Assembly (NCBI RefSeq): GCF_013359865.1
Contig: NZ_JABMCE010000078.1
Coordinates: 1 to 53,161 of the forward strand
Direction: 5' to 3'
Source: Curtobacterium pusillum
GTDB lineage: Bacteria; Actinomycetota; Actinomycetes; Actinomycetales; Microbacteriaceae
Length of the DNA stretch: 53,161 nucleotides
The position numbers were made by a program, and so were the translations under genes. This document shows positions 43,053-51,999 of this stretch, piece by piece. How positions within the stretch are numbered: the stretch's first letter is position 1; each line of letters starts with the position of its first letter. The notes under the pieces were generated by a model. The model searched no databases and was not told where the DNA came from. It was given only the letters and a program-made list of their open reading frames with translations.

Positions 43053-44432
43053 GTGGACATCCCCGCCACGCGAGGCATCCCCACCTCGGTCGTCGAGAAG
43101 ACGGCCATCCGCAAGATCGCGATCCGCATCGTGCCCTTCGTGGCGCTGATGTTCTTCATCAACTTCCTGGACCGCACCGCGATCTCCTTCGCCGCCCCGA
43201 ACGGCATGGAGACCGACCTCGGCCTGACCGCCGCCCAGTTCGGGTTCGCTTCGGGCGTGTTCTTCATCGGCTACCTCGTGCTCGAGGTGCCGTCCAACCT
43301 GGCGCTCCACAAGTTCGGCGCCCGGGTGTGGCTCGCGCGCATCATGATCACGTGGGGCATCGTGTCCCTGCTGTTCACGTGGGTGCAGGACTACCCGCAG
43401 CTCGTCGGCCTGCGGTTCCTGCTCGGCGTCGCCGAGGCCGGGTTCTTCCCCGGCGCGATCCTCTACCTGTCGACCTGGGTCCCGGCGCGCCACCGCGGCA
43501 AGATGCTCGCACTGTTCTACCTGGCGCAGCCGCTCACCAGCGTGATCGGTTCGCCGCTCGCCGGCTGGCTGATGACCCACGAGGGCCTGCTCGGCGGTCT
43601 GGCCGGCTGGCGCTTCATGTTCCTCTGCGTCTCGATCCCGGCGATGATCGTCGGCATCCTGTGCCTCGTCGTGCTCAAGGACAAGCCGTCCCAGGCCAAG
43701 TGGCTCGACGAGGACGAGAAGCTGTGGCTCGAGGGTGCCCTGGCCTCCGAGAACGAGGCGAAGCGCGGCGACGCGCACGGCAAGGGCGGTCTCCGCGCCG
43801 CGTTCGGCTCCGGTCGGGTGTGGATGCTCGCGGCGGTCTACTTCGGCTTCATCTACGGCCTCTACGCCCTGAGCTTCTTCCTGCCGACGATCATCGACGG
43901 CTTCCAGGAGCAGTTCGGCACCACGTTCGACCTGTTCCAGAAGGGCCTCATCACGGCGATCCCGTACGTGCCCGCCGCTGTCGTCCTGTACTTCTGGTCG
44001 CGTGACGCCTTCCGACGCGGCGTGAAGGTCTGGCACATCGCGGTCCCGGCGCTCGTCGGCGGCCTCAGCATCCCGGTCGCGCTCTACATGAACAGCCCGG
44101 CCGCCACGGTCGCGGTGATCGCGGTCACGGCGTGCTCCATCTTCGCCGCGCTGCCCAACTTCTGGACCGTCCCGACGCAGTTCCTCACCGGTGCCGCGGC
44201 GGCGGCCGGTGTGGCGCTCATCAACACGATCGGCAACCTCGGCGGCTTCGCGGCACCGTACATCACCGGCGCCGTCAGCGAGTGGACCGGCGGGTACCAG
44301 GTGCCGATGTTCATCGTCGGGTTCTTCATGGTCCTGTCGAGCGTGCTCATGGTCGTCCTCGCCCGGAACACCAAGCGCGGCGAGACGGCCGCCGCCGAAG
44401 CCGCCCTCACCGCCCAGGAGACGATCGCGTGA
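43053..44432 (+). CDS. MFS transporter, anion:cation symporter type (probable sugar-acid importer)
   Basis: A 459-residue, 12-helix transporter. NFLDRTAISFAAPNGMETDLGLTAAQFG in the first helix region and PSNLALHKFGARVWLARIMITWG match the ACS family (tartrate, hexuronate, galactonate and phthalate carriers). GTG at 43053 has AGGAG five bases upstream and lies downstream of the mapped promoter; earlier in-frame ATG codons would precede the transcription start. The next gene overlaps by 4 bp (GTGA). Because ACS carriers move organic anions and the following genes use a sugar acid, D-apionate is the best guess for cargo; this is inference. Confidence 0.85.
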   Translation: MDIPATRGIPTSVVEKTAIRKIAIRIVPFVALMFFINFLDRTAISFAAPNGMETDLGLTAAQFGFASGVFFIGYLVLEVPSNLALHKFGARVWLARIMITWGIVSLLFTWVQDYPQLVGLRFLLGVAEAGFFPGAILYLSTWVPARHRGKMLALFYLAQPLTSVIGSPLAGWLMTHEGLLGGLAGWRFMFLCVSIPAMIVGILCLVVLKDKPSQAKWLDEDEKLWLEGALASENEAKRGDAHGKGGLRAAFGSGRVWMLAAVYFGFIYGLYALSFFLPTIIDGFQEQFGTTFDLFQKGLITAIPYVPAAVVLYFWSRDAFRRGVKVWHIAVPALVGGLSIPVALYMNSPAATVAVIAVTACSIFAALPNFWTVPTQFLTGAAAAAGVALINTIGNLGGFAAPYITGAVSEWTGGYQVPMFIVGFFMVLSSVLMVVLARNTKRGETAAAEAALTAQETIA

Positions 44433-46165
44433 CCCGCCTGTTCAACGATCCCGCGGACTTCGCGGACGAGATGGTCGACGGCTTCGTCGCGGCGAACCGC
44501 TCCCGGGTGCGGAAGGTGCACGGCGGCGTCGCCCGCTCCACCAGCAGTCCCGCGGGCACCGTCGCGCTCGTGATCGGCGGTGGCTCCGGCCACTACCCGG
44601 CCTTCGGCGGACTCGTCGGCCACGGCCTCGCCGCCGGCGCCGCGATGGGCAACCTCTTCGCCAGCCCCAGCGCGCAGCAGGTCACCGCGGTCGCGAAGGC
44701 GTCCGAGCACGGCGGCGGGGTGCTCCTGTCCTACGGCAACTACGCCGGCGACGTCCTGAACTTCGACGCCGCCGCCCGCGCGCTGACCGAGGCGGGCATC
44801 GAGGTCCGCACGGTCCGCGTGACCGACGACGTCGCATCGGCACCGGCCACCGAGGTGCACAAGCGTCGCGGCATCGCCGGTGACCTCTGCGTCTTCAAGG
44901 TCGCGGGCGCGGCTGCCGAGCAGGGCCGGACCCTCGGCGAGGTCACCGCCGTCGCCGAGCGCGCCAACGACCGAACCCGGAGCTTCGGTGTCGCGTTCTC
45001 CGGCTGCTCCCTGCCCGGCGCCGACGAGCCGCTGTTCACCGTGCCCGAGGGTCGCATGGCGATCGGCATGGGCATCCACGGCGAGCGGGGCATCGAGGAG
45101 ACCGACGTGCCCAGCGCGTCCGAGCTCGCAGCCCTCCTGGTGGACAAGCTGCTGACGGAGCTGCCGGACGGCGTCGACGTGGACGGGGCCCGGGTCGTCC
45201 CGATCCTCAACGGCCTGGGGAGCGTCAAGTACGAGGAGCTCTTCGTCGTGTACTCCGCCGTGCAGCGCCTGCTCACCGACGCCGGTGCCGTCGTCGTGGA
45301 GCCCGAGGTCGGCGAACTCGTCACGAGCTTCGACATGGCCGGGGTCTCCCTCACGCTGTTCTGGCTGGACGACGAACTCGCGGAACTCTGGGCCGCCCCC
45401 GCGGACAGCCCCGCCCACCGCAAGGGCGGCGCCGTTCCGCAGGAGCGCCTGCCCGAGGACGTCCTCACCGCCGGCGAGCAGGTCCCGGTGGCCCCCGGCT
45501 CCGCCGAGTCGCAGGCGTCGGCGCGCGTCGTCGCCGAGGCGATCGCCTCGATCCGCGCGACCATCGACGACCACGTCGACGAGCTCGGCCGGATCGACGC
45601 GGTCGCCGGTGACGGTGACCACGGCATCGGCATGCAGCGCGGCTCCACGGCCGCCGACACGGCAGCGCGGGACGCCGCGGCGCGCGGCGCCGGCGCCGGC
45701 ACCGTCCTCGCCATCGCCGGGGACGCCTGGTCCGACCGGGCCGGCGGCACGTCCGGTGCGATCTGGGGCGCCGCCCTGGAGGCACTGGGCCGCGTCATCG
45801 GGGACGAGTCCCGTCCGGACCCGGCGACCGTCCGGAGCGCGGTGCACGCGGCCGCCGAAGCCGTCCTCGCCTTCGGCGCGGTGCCGGGGGACAAGACGAT
45901 GGTCGACGCGCTGGTCCCGTTCGACGAGGTGCTCGGCGCCCGCATCGAGGCCGGCGACGACCTGCTCACCGCCTGGTCCGCCGCCTCCGCGGCCGCGACC
46001 GCCGCGGCCGACGCCACCGCCGACCTCCTGCCCCGCATGGGTCGCGCCCGCACCCACGGCGAGGACGCCGTCGGCACCCCGGACGCCGGCGCGATCTCGT
46101 TCGCACACATCACCGCCGCGGTCCTCGCGACGCTCCACACGATCAAGGAAGGTCACCATGGCTGA
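44429..46165 (+). CDS. lerK: L-erythrulose kinase, dihydroxyacetone-kinase family
   Basis: A 578-residue kinase fusing DhaK (about 1-330) and DhaL (about 365-575) domains, as in ATP-dependent dihydroxyacetone kinases. The sugar-binding part has [12 protein letters not shown] at 50-61 and the covalent substrate histidine His217 in GMGIHGERG; the ATP part has GDGDHG at 394-399 and [12 protein letters not shown]. Within a set with DerI, LerI, OiaC and ApnO it is best read as L-erythrulose 1-kinase, not a glycerone kinase. The GTG start overlaps the transporter stop. A dihydroxyacetone kinase role cannot be excluded by sequence alone. Confidence 0.82.
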   Translation: MTRLFNDPADFADEMVDGFVAANRSRVRKVHGGVARSTSSPAGTVALVIGGGSGHYPAFGGLVGHGLAAGAAMGNLFASPSAQQVTAVAKASEHGGGVLLSYGNYAGDVLNFDAAARALTEAGIEVRTVRVTDDVASAPATEVHKRRGIAGDLCVFKVAGAAAEQGRTLGEVTAVAERANDRTRSFGVAFSGCSLPGADEPLFTVPEGRMAIGMGIHGERGIEETDVPSASELAALLVDKLLTELPDGVDVDGARVVPILNGLGSVKYEELFVVYSAVQRLLTDAGAVVVEPEVGELVTSFDMAGVSLTLFWLDDELAELWAAPADSPAHRKGGAVPQERLPEDVLTAGEQVPVAPGSAESQASARVVAEAIASIRATIDDHVDELGRIDAVAGDGDHGIGMQRGSTAADTAARDAAARGAGAGTVLAIAGDAWSDRAGGTSGAIWGAALEALGRVIGDESRPDPATVRSAVHAAAEAVLAFGAVPGDKTMVDALVPFDEVLGARIEAGDDLLTAWSAASAAATAAADATADLLPRMGRARTHGEDAVGTPDAGAISFAHITAAVLATLHTIKEGHHG

Positions 46166-46643
46166 GCAGCAGTTCCGTCTCGTCGTCGGATCCGACGACG
46201 CCGGGTTCGACTACAAGGAGATCATCAAGGCCGATCTCGAGAAGGACCCGCGCGTGGCGTCCGTGGTGGATGTCGGTGTGGATGCGGACGGGCACACGGC
46301 GTACCCGCACGTCGCCGTCGACGCGGCGAAGCTCGTGGCCGCCGGTGAGGCGGACCGGGCGATCATGGTCTGCGGGACCGGTCTCGGTGTCGCGATCGCG
46401 GCGAACAAGGTCCCCGGCATCCGTGCCGTGACCGCGCACGACTCCTTCAGCGTGGAGCGGTCGATCCTGTCGAACGACGCCCAGGTGCTCTGCATGGGGC
46501 AGCGGGTCGTCGGGGTCGAGGTCGCCCGTCGCATGGCGAAGGAGTGGCTCGGGTACACCTTCGACCCGACGAGCGCCAGCGCCGACAAGGTGGCGGCGAT
46601 CTGCGCCTACGACGGCTCCGCGCCGGTGGGGACCGACGCCTGA
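46158..46643 (+). CDS. derI: D-erythrulose-4-phosphate isomerase, RpiB family
   Basis: A 161-residue member of the LacAB/RpiB isomerase family. [10 protein letters not shown] at 11-20, Cys72 in [13 protein letters not shown], and [21 protein letters not shown] are present. The SFSVERS segment and the 12-residue C-terminal tail resemble the erythritol/erythrulose branch rather than ribose-5-phosphate isomerase B. It would convert D-erythrulose 4-phosphate to D-erythrose 4-phosphate, the point where the route joins the pentose-phosphate pathway. It overlaps lerK by 8 bp and lerI by one base. Ribose-5-phosphate isomerase is the alternative. Confidence 0.8.
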   Translation: MAEQQFRLVVGSDDAGFDYKEIIKADLEKDPRVASVVDVGVDADGHTAYPHVAVDAAKLVAAGEADRAIMVCGTGLGVAIAANKVPGIRAVTAHDSFSVERSILSNDAQVLCMGQRVVGVEVARRMAKEWLGYTFDPTSASADKVAAICAYDGSAPVGTDA

Positions 46644-47443
46644 TGTCCGAGTCCACGGCTGCCGCCCCGCTCATGATCGGGGTGTCGCTCAAGATGTACT
46701 TCGGTCACGCCCGGACGCTCGAGTGGGCGGCCGCCGTGGCCGACCTCGCCAGGACGCACCCCGCGGTGCGTTCCGGCGCGGTGGAGCTCTTCGTGGTCCC
46801 GACGTTCCCGGCACTCGTGCCGGTGCACGCCCTGCTCGCGGACACCCCGGTGCTCCTCGGCGCACAGGACCTGGCGTGGGCCGACGAGGGCGCCTTCACG
46901 GGTGAGGTCTCCGGCCGCGAGCTGGCGGAGATCGGCGTGGACCTGGTCGAGATCGCCCACGCCGAACGACGCTCCCTGTTCCACGAGACCGACGAGGACA
47001 TCACCGGGAAGGTCCACGCCGCCTTCCGCAACCACCTGCGCCCGCTCATCTGCGTGGGGGAGGAGACCCGTTCCTCCAGTGCGGACGCCGTCGCGGAGGT
47101 GACCGCACAGCTCGACCGCTTCCTCGCCACCGCGACCGCGGACGGCATCGCCGGCCGGGTGCTCGTCGCGTACGAGCCCGTCTGGGCGATCGGCGCCCCG
47201 GCGCCCGCGCCCGTCGAGCACATCCTCGAGGTCCTCGCCGGCATCGAGCACCACCTCGCCGCCCGTCCGGCACTCGCCGGGAGCGTCGCCGTCTACGGCG
47301 GCAGCGCCGGCCCCGGTCTCCTCACCCGCGGCCGCGGACGGATCGGCGGGTTGTTCCTCGGCCGGTTCGCCCACGACCCCGAGGCGATCCGGACGATCCT
47401 CGACGAGGCCGAGGCCCTGCAGCAGAGCGGAGCGCGCGCATGA
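46643..47443 (+). CDS. lerI: L-erythrulose-1-phosphate isomerase, triosephosphate-isomerase family
   Basis: A 266-residue TIM-family enzyme. The lysine is in GVSLKMYFGH, the general-base histidine in IAHAERRSLF, and the catalytic glutamate in AYEPVWAIG; the following phosphate-loop residues AIGAPAPAP differ from the canonical AIGTGK of triosephosphate isomerase. That divergence and the neighbours indicate LerI, which turns L-erythrulose 1-phosphate into D-erythrulose 4-phosphate. The start overlaps the derI stop (TGATG), the stop overlaps oiaC (ATGA). A housekeeping TPI would normally sit with gap and pgk, which is not the case here. Confidence 0.82.
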   Translation: MSESTAAAPLMIGVSLKMYFGHARTLEWAAAVADLARTHPAVRSGAVELFVVPTFPALVPVHALLADTPVLLGAQDLAWADEGAFTGEVSGRELAEIGVDLVEIAHAERRSLFHETDEDITGKVHAAFRNHLRPLICVGEETRSSSADAVAEVTAQLDRFLATATADGIAGRVLVAYEPVWAIGAPAPAPVEHILEVLAGIEHHLAARPALAGSVAVYGGSAGPGLLTRGRGRIGGLFLGRFAHDPEAIRTILDEAEALQQSGARA

Positions 47444-48285
47444 CGAGCCTGCTCGGCCTCTCCACGTACGCCTACTTCTGGCGCATGTCCGACCGCGTCC
47501 CGTCGCCGATGTCCCTCGACGACGCACTCCGCGACGCGGCAGCGCACGACGGCGTCGACCTCTTCCAGATCTGCGACCACCTGCCGCTCGACACCGCCTC
47601 GGACGAGCGGTTGGCGGAGATCCGGGCACTCGCGGACGAACTCGGGCTGACGCTCGAGATCGGTACCCGTGGCACGGCCCCGGGACACCTCGCCCGGTAC
47701 CTGCACATCGCCGAACACCTCGGCGTGACGCTCGTCCGGTCGATGTGGAGCGCCGGCGACGACCTGCCGGATGCCGCCGAGACCGAGGAACGCCTGCGAG
47801 CAGCCCTGCCGGCGTACGAGCGGGCCGGGGTCACCCTGGCCCTCGAGACCTACGAGGTGGTGGCGAGCACCGCGCTCGTCGACGTCGTGGCACGCATCGG
47901 CAGTCCCGCGCTGGGGATCTGCCTCGACCCGGCGAACACCGTCGCGAACCTCGAGCACCCCGCCGACGTCGTCGCACGGTGCGCCCCGTACACGCGGAAC
48001 TGGCACGTGAAGGACTCCGGCTTCACCCGGTCACCGGGCTGGGTCGGCTTCCAGTACACCGGCGTCCGCACCGGCACCGGGATCCTCGACTACGACGCCG
48101 TCCGCGCCGCCATCGACCCCGCCGCCCGAGGGATCAACCGCGTCGTCGAGTTCTGGCTGCCGTGGCAGGACGCCTCCGCCGGGGCGCAGCCGCAGGGCGA
48201 CGAGACGCCCGCACAGACCACCACCCGCGTCGAGGCGGAGTGGACCGAACACACCATCGAGTACATCAGGAGCAAGGAATCATGA
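47440..48285 (+). CDS. oiaC: 3-oxo-isoapionate decarboxylase, TIM-barrel family
   Basis: A 281-residue xylose-isomerase-like barrel. Candidate metal ligands appear in LALETYEVV, GICLDPANTV, WHVKDSG and RVVEFWLPWQ. The reading STYAYFWR at the start and RSPGWVGFQYTGVRTGTG near the end match the group assigned to oxo-isoapionate decarboxylase, which yields L-erythrulose and CO2. The position between the erythrulose-phosphate enzymes and apnO makes the assignment coherent. Other sugar-acid epimerases of the same fold are the alternative, since motifs for this reaction are not distinctive. It overlaps both neighbours by 4 bp. Confidence 0.72.
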   Translation: MTSLLGLSTYAYFWRMSDRVPSPMSLDDALRDAAAHDGVDLFQICDHLPLDTASDERLAEIRALADELGLTLEIGTRGTAPGHLARYLHIAEHLGVTLVRSMWSAGDDLPDAAETEERLRAALPAYERAGVTLALETYEVVASTALVDVVARIGSPALGICLDPANTVANLEHPADVVARCAPYTRNWHVKDSGFTRSPGWVGFQYTGVRTGTGILDYDAVRAAIDPAARGINRVVEFWLPWQDASAGAQPQGDETPAQTTTRVEAEWTEHTIEYIRSKES

Positions 48286-49199
48286 CCGACACCGCCATCA
48301 CCACCCACACCGTCGCTGCCGGATCCGGCACGGCCGACGTCACCGTCGCCGTGATCGGTGCGGGCGGCAAGATGGGCACGCGCGTCTCGAACAACTTCGC
48401 GAAGAGCGAGTACACGACGCTCTACAGCGAGGCCTCCCCCGCGGGCCAGGAGCGCATCAAGGAGCTCGGCCGCGAACTCACCGACAGCGTCGAGGCCGCC
48501 AAGGTCGCCGACGTCGTCGTCCTCGCCGTGCCCGACGTCGTCCTCGGCACCGTGTCCGAGCAGCTCGTCCCGGTCATGAAGTCCGGCGCCTCGATCCTGA
48601 CGCTCGACCCGGCCGCCGCCTACGCCGGCCTCCTGGAGAAGCGCGAGGACATCCACTACGCCGTCGCCCACCCGTGCCACCCGTCGGTGTTCCTCGAGCG
48701 CACCAGCAAGGAGGAGTGGGACGACACCTTCGGTGGCATCGCCGCCCCGCAGGAGGTCATCGCCGCGTTCGACGCCTCCGAGTCGCTCGGTGACGAAGGC
48801 GACGCCGCGAAGGCGATCGCCGAGTCGGTCATCACGACGATGTACGCGCCCGTCATCCAGGTGCACTGGGTCACGGTGAAGCAGCTGGCCGTCCTCGAGC
48901 CGACCCTCGTCGAGACCATCGCCTGCATGATCGGCGACTTCCTCAACGACGCCCTCGAGGAGACCGTCACCGGCGTCGGGGTGCCCCGTGAGGCCGCCCG
49001 TGCCATGCTCCACGGCCACACCTGGATCGCGCTGACGAACGGCCTCCGCGGTTCGAACCCGTTCTCGGACGCCTGCCACATCGCGATGGGCTACGGCCGC
49101 GAGAAGCTCATCAAGGAGGACTGGAAGCAGGTCTTCGACGACAGCGAGCTCGACTCGGTCATCGCCAAGATGCTGAAGATCGACGCCGTCAAGCGCTGA
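48282..49199 (+). CDS. apnO: D-apionate oxidoisomerase, phosphogluconate-dehydrogenase-like
   Basis: A 305-residue NAD-dependent protein. The Rossmann motif is VAVIGAGGKMGTRV (23-36), DVVVLAVPD follows strand 4, and the C-terminal helical part contains HPCHPSVFLERTS and WVTVKQLAVLEPTLVETIACMIGD. The family (phosphogluconate dehydrogenase C-terminal-like) includes ApnO, which oxidises and isomerises D-apionate to 3-oxo-isoapionate. The ATGA overlap with oiaC keeps it in the operon. Its last 11 bases overlap the end of the opposing apnL gene. Other beta-hydroxyacid dehydrogenases of this fold are the alternative; context strongly favours ApnO. Confidence 0.8.
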   Translation: MTDTAITTHTVAAGSGTADVTVAVIGAGGKMGTRVSNNFAKSEYTTLYSEASPAGQERIKELGRELTDSVEAAKVADVVVLAVPDVVLGTVSEQLVPVMKSGASILTLDPAAAYAGLLEKREDIHYAVAHPCHPSVFLERTSKEEWDDTFGGIAAPQEVIAAFDASESLGDEGDAAKAIAESVITTMYAPVIQVHWVTVKQLAVLEPTLVETIACMIGDFLNDALEETVTGVGVPREAARAMLHGHTWIALTNGLRGSNPFSDACHIAMGYGREKLIKEDWKQVFDDSELDSVIAKMLKIDAVKR

Positions 49200-50799
49200 T
49201 CGAGCGTTCCACCACCCGGGCCGCGGGGGAGTGTGTCCCGTCCGAGGACACCACGCCCCGCGGCCCCCACGCTTCCGCGAGGGTGATCGACACCACGCCC
49301 GGCACGGTCAGCGCCACCACGGACGCGGCGAACCAGTCGCCCGCTGCCGCTGAGTGCTGCGCCGGGTCGGTCGCGTCCGGCACGAACTCCGGCCCGTGGC
49401 CGCCGGCGACGGTCGCGTCCGCCACGACCCGAGGTGGCGTCGTCGCCACCGCGTTGAACCGCGGACGCAGGGTCACCGGTCCGACGTGGAGTGGCCTGCC
49501 GGCGGCCAGCCTGGAGGCGCTGCTCACCACCCAGCGCTGCATCCGCAGCGACTCGGTCACCTGGGCACGCGACCGGTCGTGCATCTGCGGCGTCACGCTG
49601 AACGTCAGCGGCCCGTCCCAGTCGCCGAACAGGTCGATCGTCCGGTTCAGCTCGGTGAAGTGCGCCCGGGTGCCCGCGACCACCTCGAGCCCGCCGTGGG
49701 AACGCGCCGCGTCGCGGAGCGCCCGCTGCAGCTCCACGGTCGTCACGTGCGTCGCCGGGTGGCACGCGCCGATCCGGACCACCGGCCCGGAGCGGAGGAC
49801 GGCGTCGACGGCGGCCCGCAGCAGGTGCGGATCGTCGGTGACGAACCGGACGTCGAGCGGAGCGCCGCCCGCGTCCCGCCGAGCGGACGCGAGCACGGCA
49901 GCGGCGTCCGGATCCTCGAGCACCGGCTCGACCAGGACCGGCACGCCCCGCAGCAGCGCGGCATCGCCCGGACGCGCAGCGGCCGGAGCCGTCCCGGCGA
50001 GGAGCTGCAGCGTCGGCGGCGGGCCGACCACGGCGGTGGAGGCCGGACCGTCGAGCGAGGCGAGGTCGGTGACGGGGGAGGCCGTGCCTCCAGACCCGGT
50101 CGTGCCGGACGGCCCCGCCTGCAGCGCGACCGACTGGTGCACCTCGGTTCCCGCGTCGAGCGCGACGGGGAACGGCTGGGACAGCGGGGTGGAGTACGTC
50201 TTGTAGGAGGCGTCCGTCCAGTTGCGCTGGTCCTCCATCTCGAAGACGTCCCCACCCAGGCTGACGTCGACGTCGATGCCGTCGACCGTCCACTCGTACC
50301 CGTCGACGTCCGTCGCGGGCTGGTGCGGGGCGATCCACGTCGGGAAGGCGTGCCGGGTCGGTCCGGTGAACGGGTGCCGGACCGTGAACGGCAGACCCGC
50401 GAGGGTCGGCGGGTGCAGGACCACCAGGCCGATGCGGTTGCGGCGGAAGGCGGAGGTGGTGGTGCCGACCGCGTCCACGAGCACCGTCGTCGCGTCGATG
50501 GACACGTCGAGCACGTACCGCAGCACCTCGGTGCCGTCGTAGCCGCTCGCCGCCTCGATGCGGACGTGCGCGGTCGGGACGTCCTCGTCGACCTCCACCG
50601 TCCGCCGGATCAGGGTGTCGTCGGCGGTGCGCCAGTCGTGGTCACGCGTCACGAACCGCACGGCACGGAGCAGCGGGACGCCGCGGTGGCTGATGTCGGC
50701 CAGTTCGGTCGCGCGCAGCGTGAGCCGCCACGGTCCCGCGACGACCGTCTCGTCCTCGGGCTCGCCCGTCGGTCGTTCCCACACCTCGTCGTCGGTCAC
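49189..50799 (-). CDS. apnL: Probable D-apionate lactonase
   Basis: A 536-residue protein without signal peptide. The N-terminal beta-rich part contains [15 protein letters not shown], and the motif [18 protein letters not shown] in the middle is, to my recollection, characteristic of the D-apionate lactonase family, whose C-terminal part resembles a glycosidase barrel ([30 protein letters not shown]). It would hydrolyse D-apionolactone to D-apionate. GTG at 50799 lies seven bases after the -10 box TAGCAA (50812-50807), so it is probably leaderless. The promoter carries the GntR operator. The assignment rests on this motif and on the surrounding pathway; direct confirmation needs a family search. 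Confidence 0.7.
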   Translation of the reverse strand: MTDDEVWERPTGEPEDETVVAGPWRLTLRATELADISHRGVPLLRAVRFVTRDHDWRTADDTLIRRTVEVDEDVPTAHVRIEAASGYDGTEVLRYVLDVSIDATTVLVDAVGTTTSAFRRNRIGLVVLHPPTLAGLPFTVRHPFTGPTRHAFPTWIAPHQPATDVDGYEWTVDGIDVDVSLGGDVFEMEDQRNWTDASYKTYSTPLSQPFPVALDAGTEVHQSVALQAGPSGTTGSGGTASPVTDLASLDGPASTAVVGPPPTLQLLAGTAPAAARPGDAALLRGVPVLVEPVLEDPDAAAVLASARRDAGGAPLDVRFVTDDPHLLRAAVDAVLRSGPVVRIGACHPATHVTTVELQRALRDAARSHGGLEVVAGTRAHFTELNRTIDLFGDWDGPLTFSVTPQMHDRSRAQVTESLRMQRWVVSSASRLAAGRPLHVGPVTLRPRFNAVATTPPRVVADATVAGGHGPEFVPDATDPAQHSAAAGDWFAASVVALTVPGVVSITLAEAWGPRGVVSSDGTHSPAARVVERSISA

Positions 50800-50806
50800 G
50801 GACTCT

Positions 50807-50836
50807 TTGCTACCAGTCGGTCAACCGGTTGCGCAA
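50807..50836 (-). promoter_or_regulatory. Leaderless apnL promoter with GntR operator in the spacer
   Basis: Minus strand: -35 TTGCGC (50836-50831), 18-base spacer AACCGGTTGACCGACTGG, -10 TAGCAA (50812-50807), then seven bases to the GTG. The spacer holds the third GGTCAACCGGTT site (50819-50830). It also lies about 50 bases upstream of the divergent SDR gene, so one repressor could control both. Confidence 0.7.
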
Positions 50837-50880
50837 TGATGGGTCGTGGAGCGCTGGTGCTCCGAGGACGGAGCGCCCCC

Positions 50881-51639
50881 ATGACCGCACGACTGACCGG
50901 CAAGACAGCCCTGGTGACCGGGGCCGGATCGGGGATCGGGCGCGCGATCGCCGACCGGTTCGTCGAGGAGGGCGCCCGCGTCGTCTACGCGGACCGCGAT
51001 GCCCGTGCCGCAGCCGATGCGGCGGGTGCCGCGGGTCCCGGTGGGGTCGCACTCACGATGGACATCGCCGACGAGGGCAGCGTCGAGGCCGGGTACGCCG
51101 TACTCGCCGACCAGGGCGACACCCCGAACGTGGTCGTCGCGAACGCGGGCGTCCAGCTGTTCGGGCACGACGCCCGGGTCGCGGACGTGTCGCTCGAGAC
51201 CTGGAACCGGACGGTCGCGGTCAACCTCACCGGCACGTTCCTCACCGTGAAGCACGCCGTCCGCGCGATGCTCCCGGCCGGCGGAGGATCCATCATCGCG
51301 ACGGGATCCCCGACCGGACTGAACGGCGAGGGCGCGGACTTCGCGGCCTACTCGTCGACGAAGGGCGGCATCCACGCGCTCGTCCGTGCGACCGCGATGG
51401 CGTACGCGCGGGACGGGATCCGGGTGAACACGGTCGTGCCGGGCTACACCGAGACGTCGCTCGTGTCGACGATCTCGGGCGACCCGGCCTCCCGAGCGGC
51501 GATCGTCTCGCGGACGCCCCTCGGTCGTCCGGGCACGCCGGACGACGTCACCGGGATCATGGTGTACCTCGCCAGCGACGAGTCGTCGTACGCGACGGGC
51601 GCGGTGTTCCGCGTGGACGGCGGCATGACGAGCCTGTAG
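50881..51639 (+). CDS. Short-chain dehydrogenase/reductase in the apionate regulon
   Basis: A 252-residue classical SDR. The cofactor motif is TGAGSGIG, the structural NAG motif is ANAG, the catalytic set is Ser in GSPTGLNG, Tyr and Lys in YSSTKGG, and the acidic residue in VVYADRDA after strand 2 indicates NAD rather than NADP. It is divergent from apnL with the shared GntR operator between them. Known D-apiose dehydrogenase (ApsD) is a Gfo/Idh/MocA protein; no such gene occurs in this regulon, so this SDR may oxidise D-apiose to apionolactone. That role is a hypothesis. A modest GGAG lies about 8 bases ahead of the ATG. Confidence 0.9.
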   Translation: MTARLTGKTALVTGAGSGIGRAIADRFVEEGARVVYADRDARAAADAAGAAGPGGVALTMDIADEGSVEAGYAVLADQGDTPNVVVANAGVQLFGHDARVADVSLETWNRTVAVNLTGTFLTVKHAVRAMLPAGGGSIIATGSPTGLNGEGADFAAYSSTKGGIHALVRATAMAYARDGIRVNTVVPGYTETSLVSTISGDPASRAAIVSRTPLGRPGTPDDVTGIMVYLASDESSYATGAVFRVDGGMTSL

Positions 51640-51801
51640 GCGCGGTGCGGGTCCGTCAGGACGACTCGCGTGCGGCGAGGAGCGCGCCCAGTGCCGCCGC
51701 CCTGATCCGCATTGCGCGGGCTGGGCGGCCCACCCGCGCCCGGCTCTGCCTCGCGCGTACCGTCTCGCCCAGGGAGCCGGGGGTCGACCAGGGAGCGCGA
51801 C

Positions 51802-51966
51802 ATGAGCAGTTACGAGTCGAACGACGACGTCCAGCCGGTCCGGGTGGTCACGTACCGCCACCTGCGTCGGGCGACACGCCGCGGCTGGGCCGTGCCCGTC
51901 GAGGCGGAACCGTCGCTCGCCGACCTCGTGGGCGACCGGGGCTCGGGAGCTCCCGAGCGGTCGTGA
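51802..51966 (+). CDS. Small hypothetical protein
   Basis: A 54-residue basic-then-acidic protein, starting [16 protein letters not shown] with RRATRRGW in the middle and an acidic end. GGGAG lies six bases before the ATG. No family is recognised, and there is no signal peptide or membrane segment. The 162 bases before it, after the SDR stop, show nothing else. It overlaps no conserved gene and may be real, but coding evidence is only the ribosome-binding site and sensible composition. Confidence 0.45.
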   Translation: MSSYESNDDVQPVRVVTYRHLRRATRRGWAVPVEAEPSLADLVGDRGSGAPERS

Positions 51967-51999
51967 GCGGGACAACGAGCCCGATCCCTGACCCGACCG

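Noticed and set aside
46643..47443. Housekeeping triosephosphate isomerase
   Set aside because: The phosphate loop departs from AIGTGK and the gene is embedded between derI and oiaC; LerI is the better reading.
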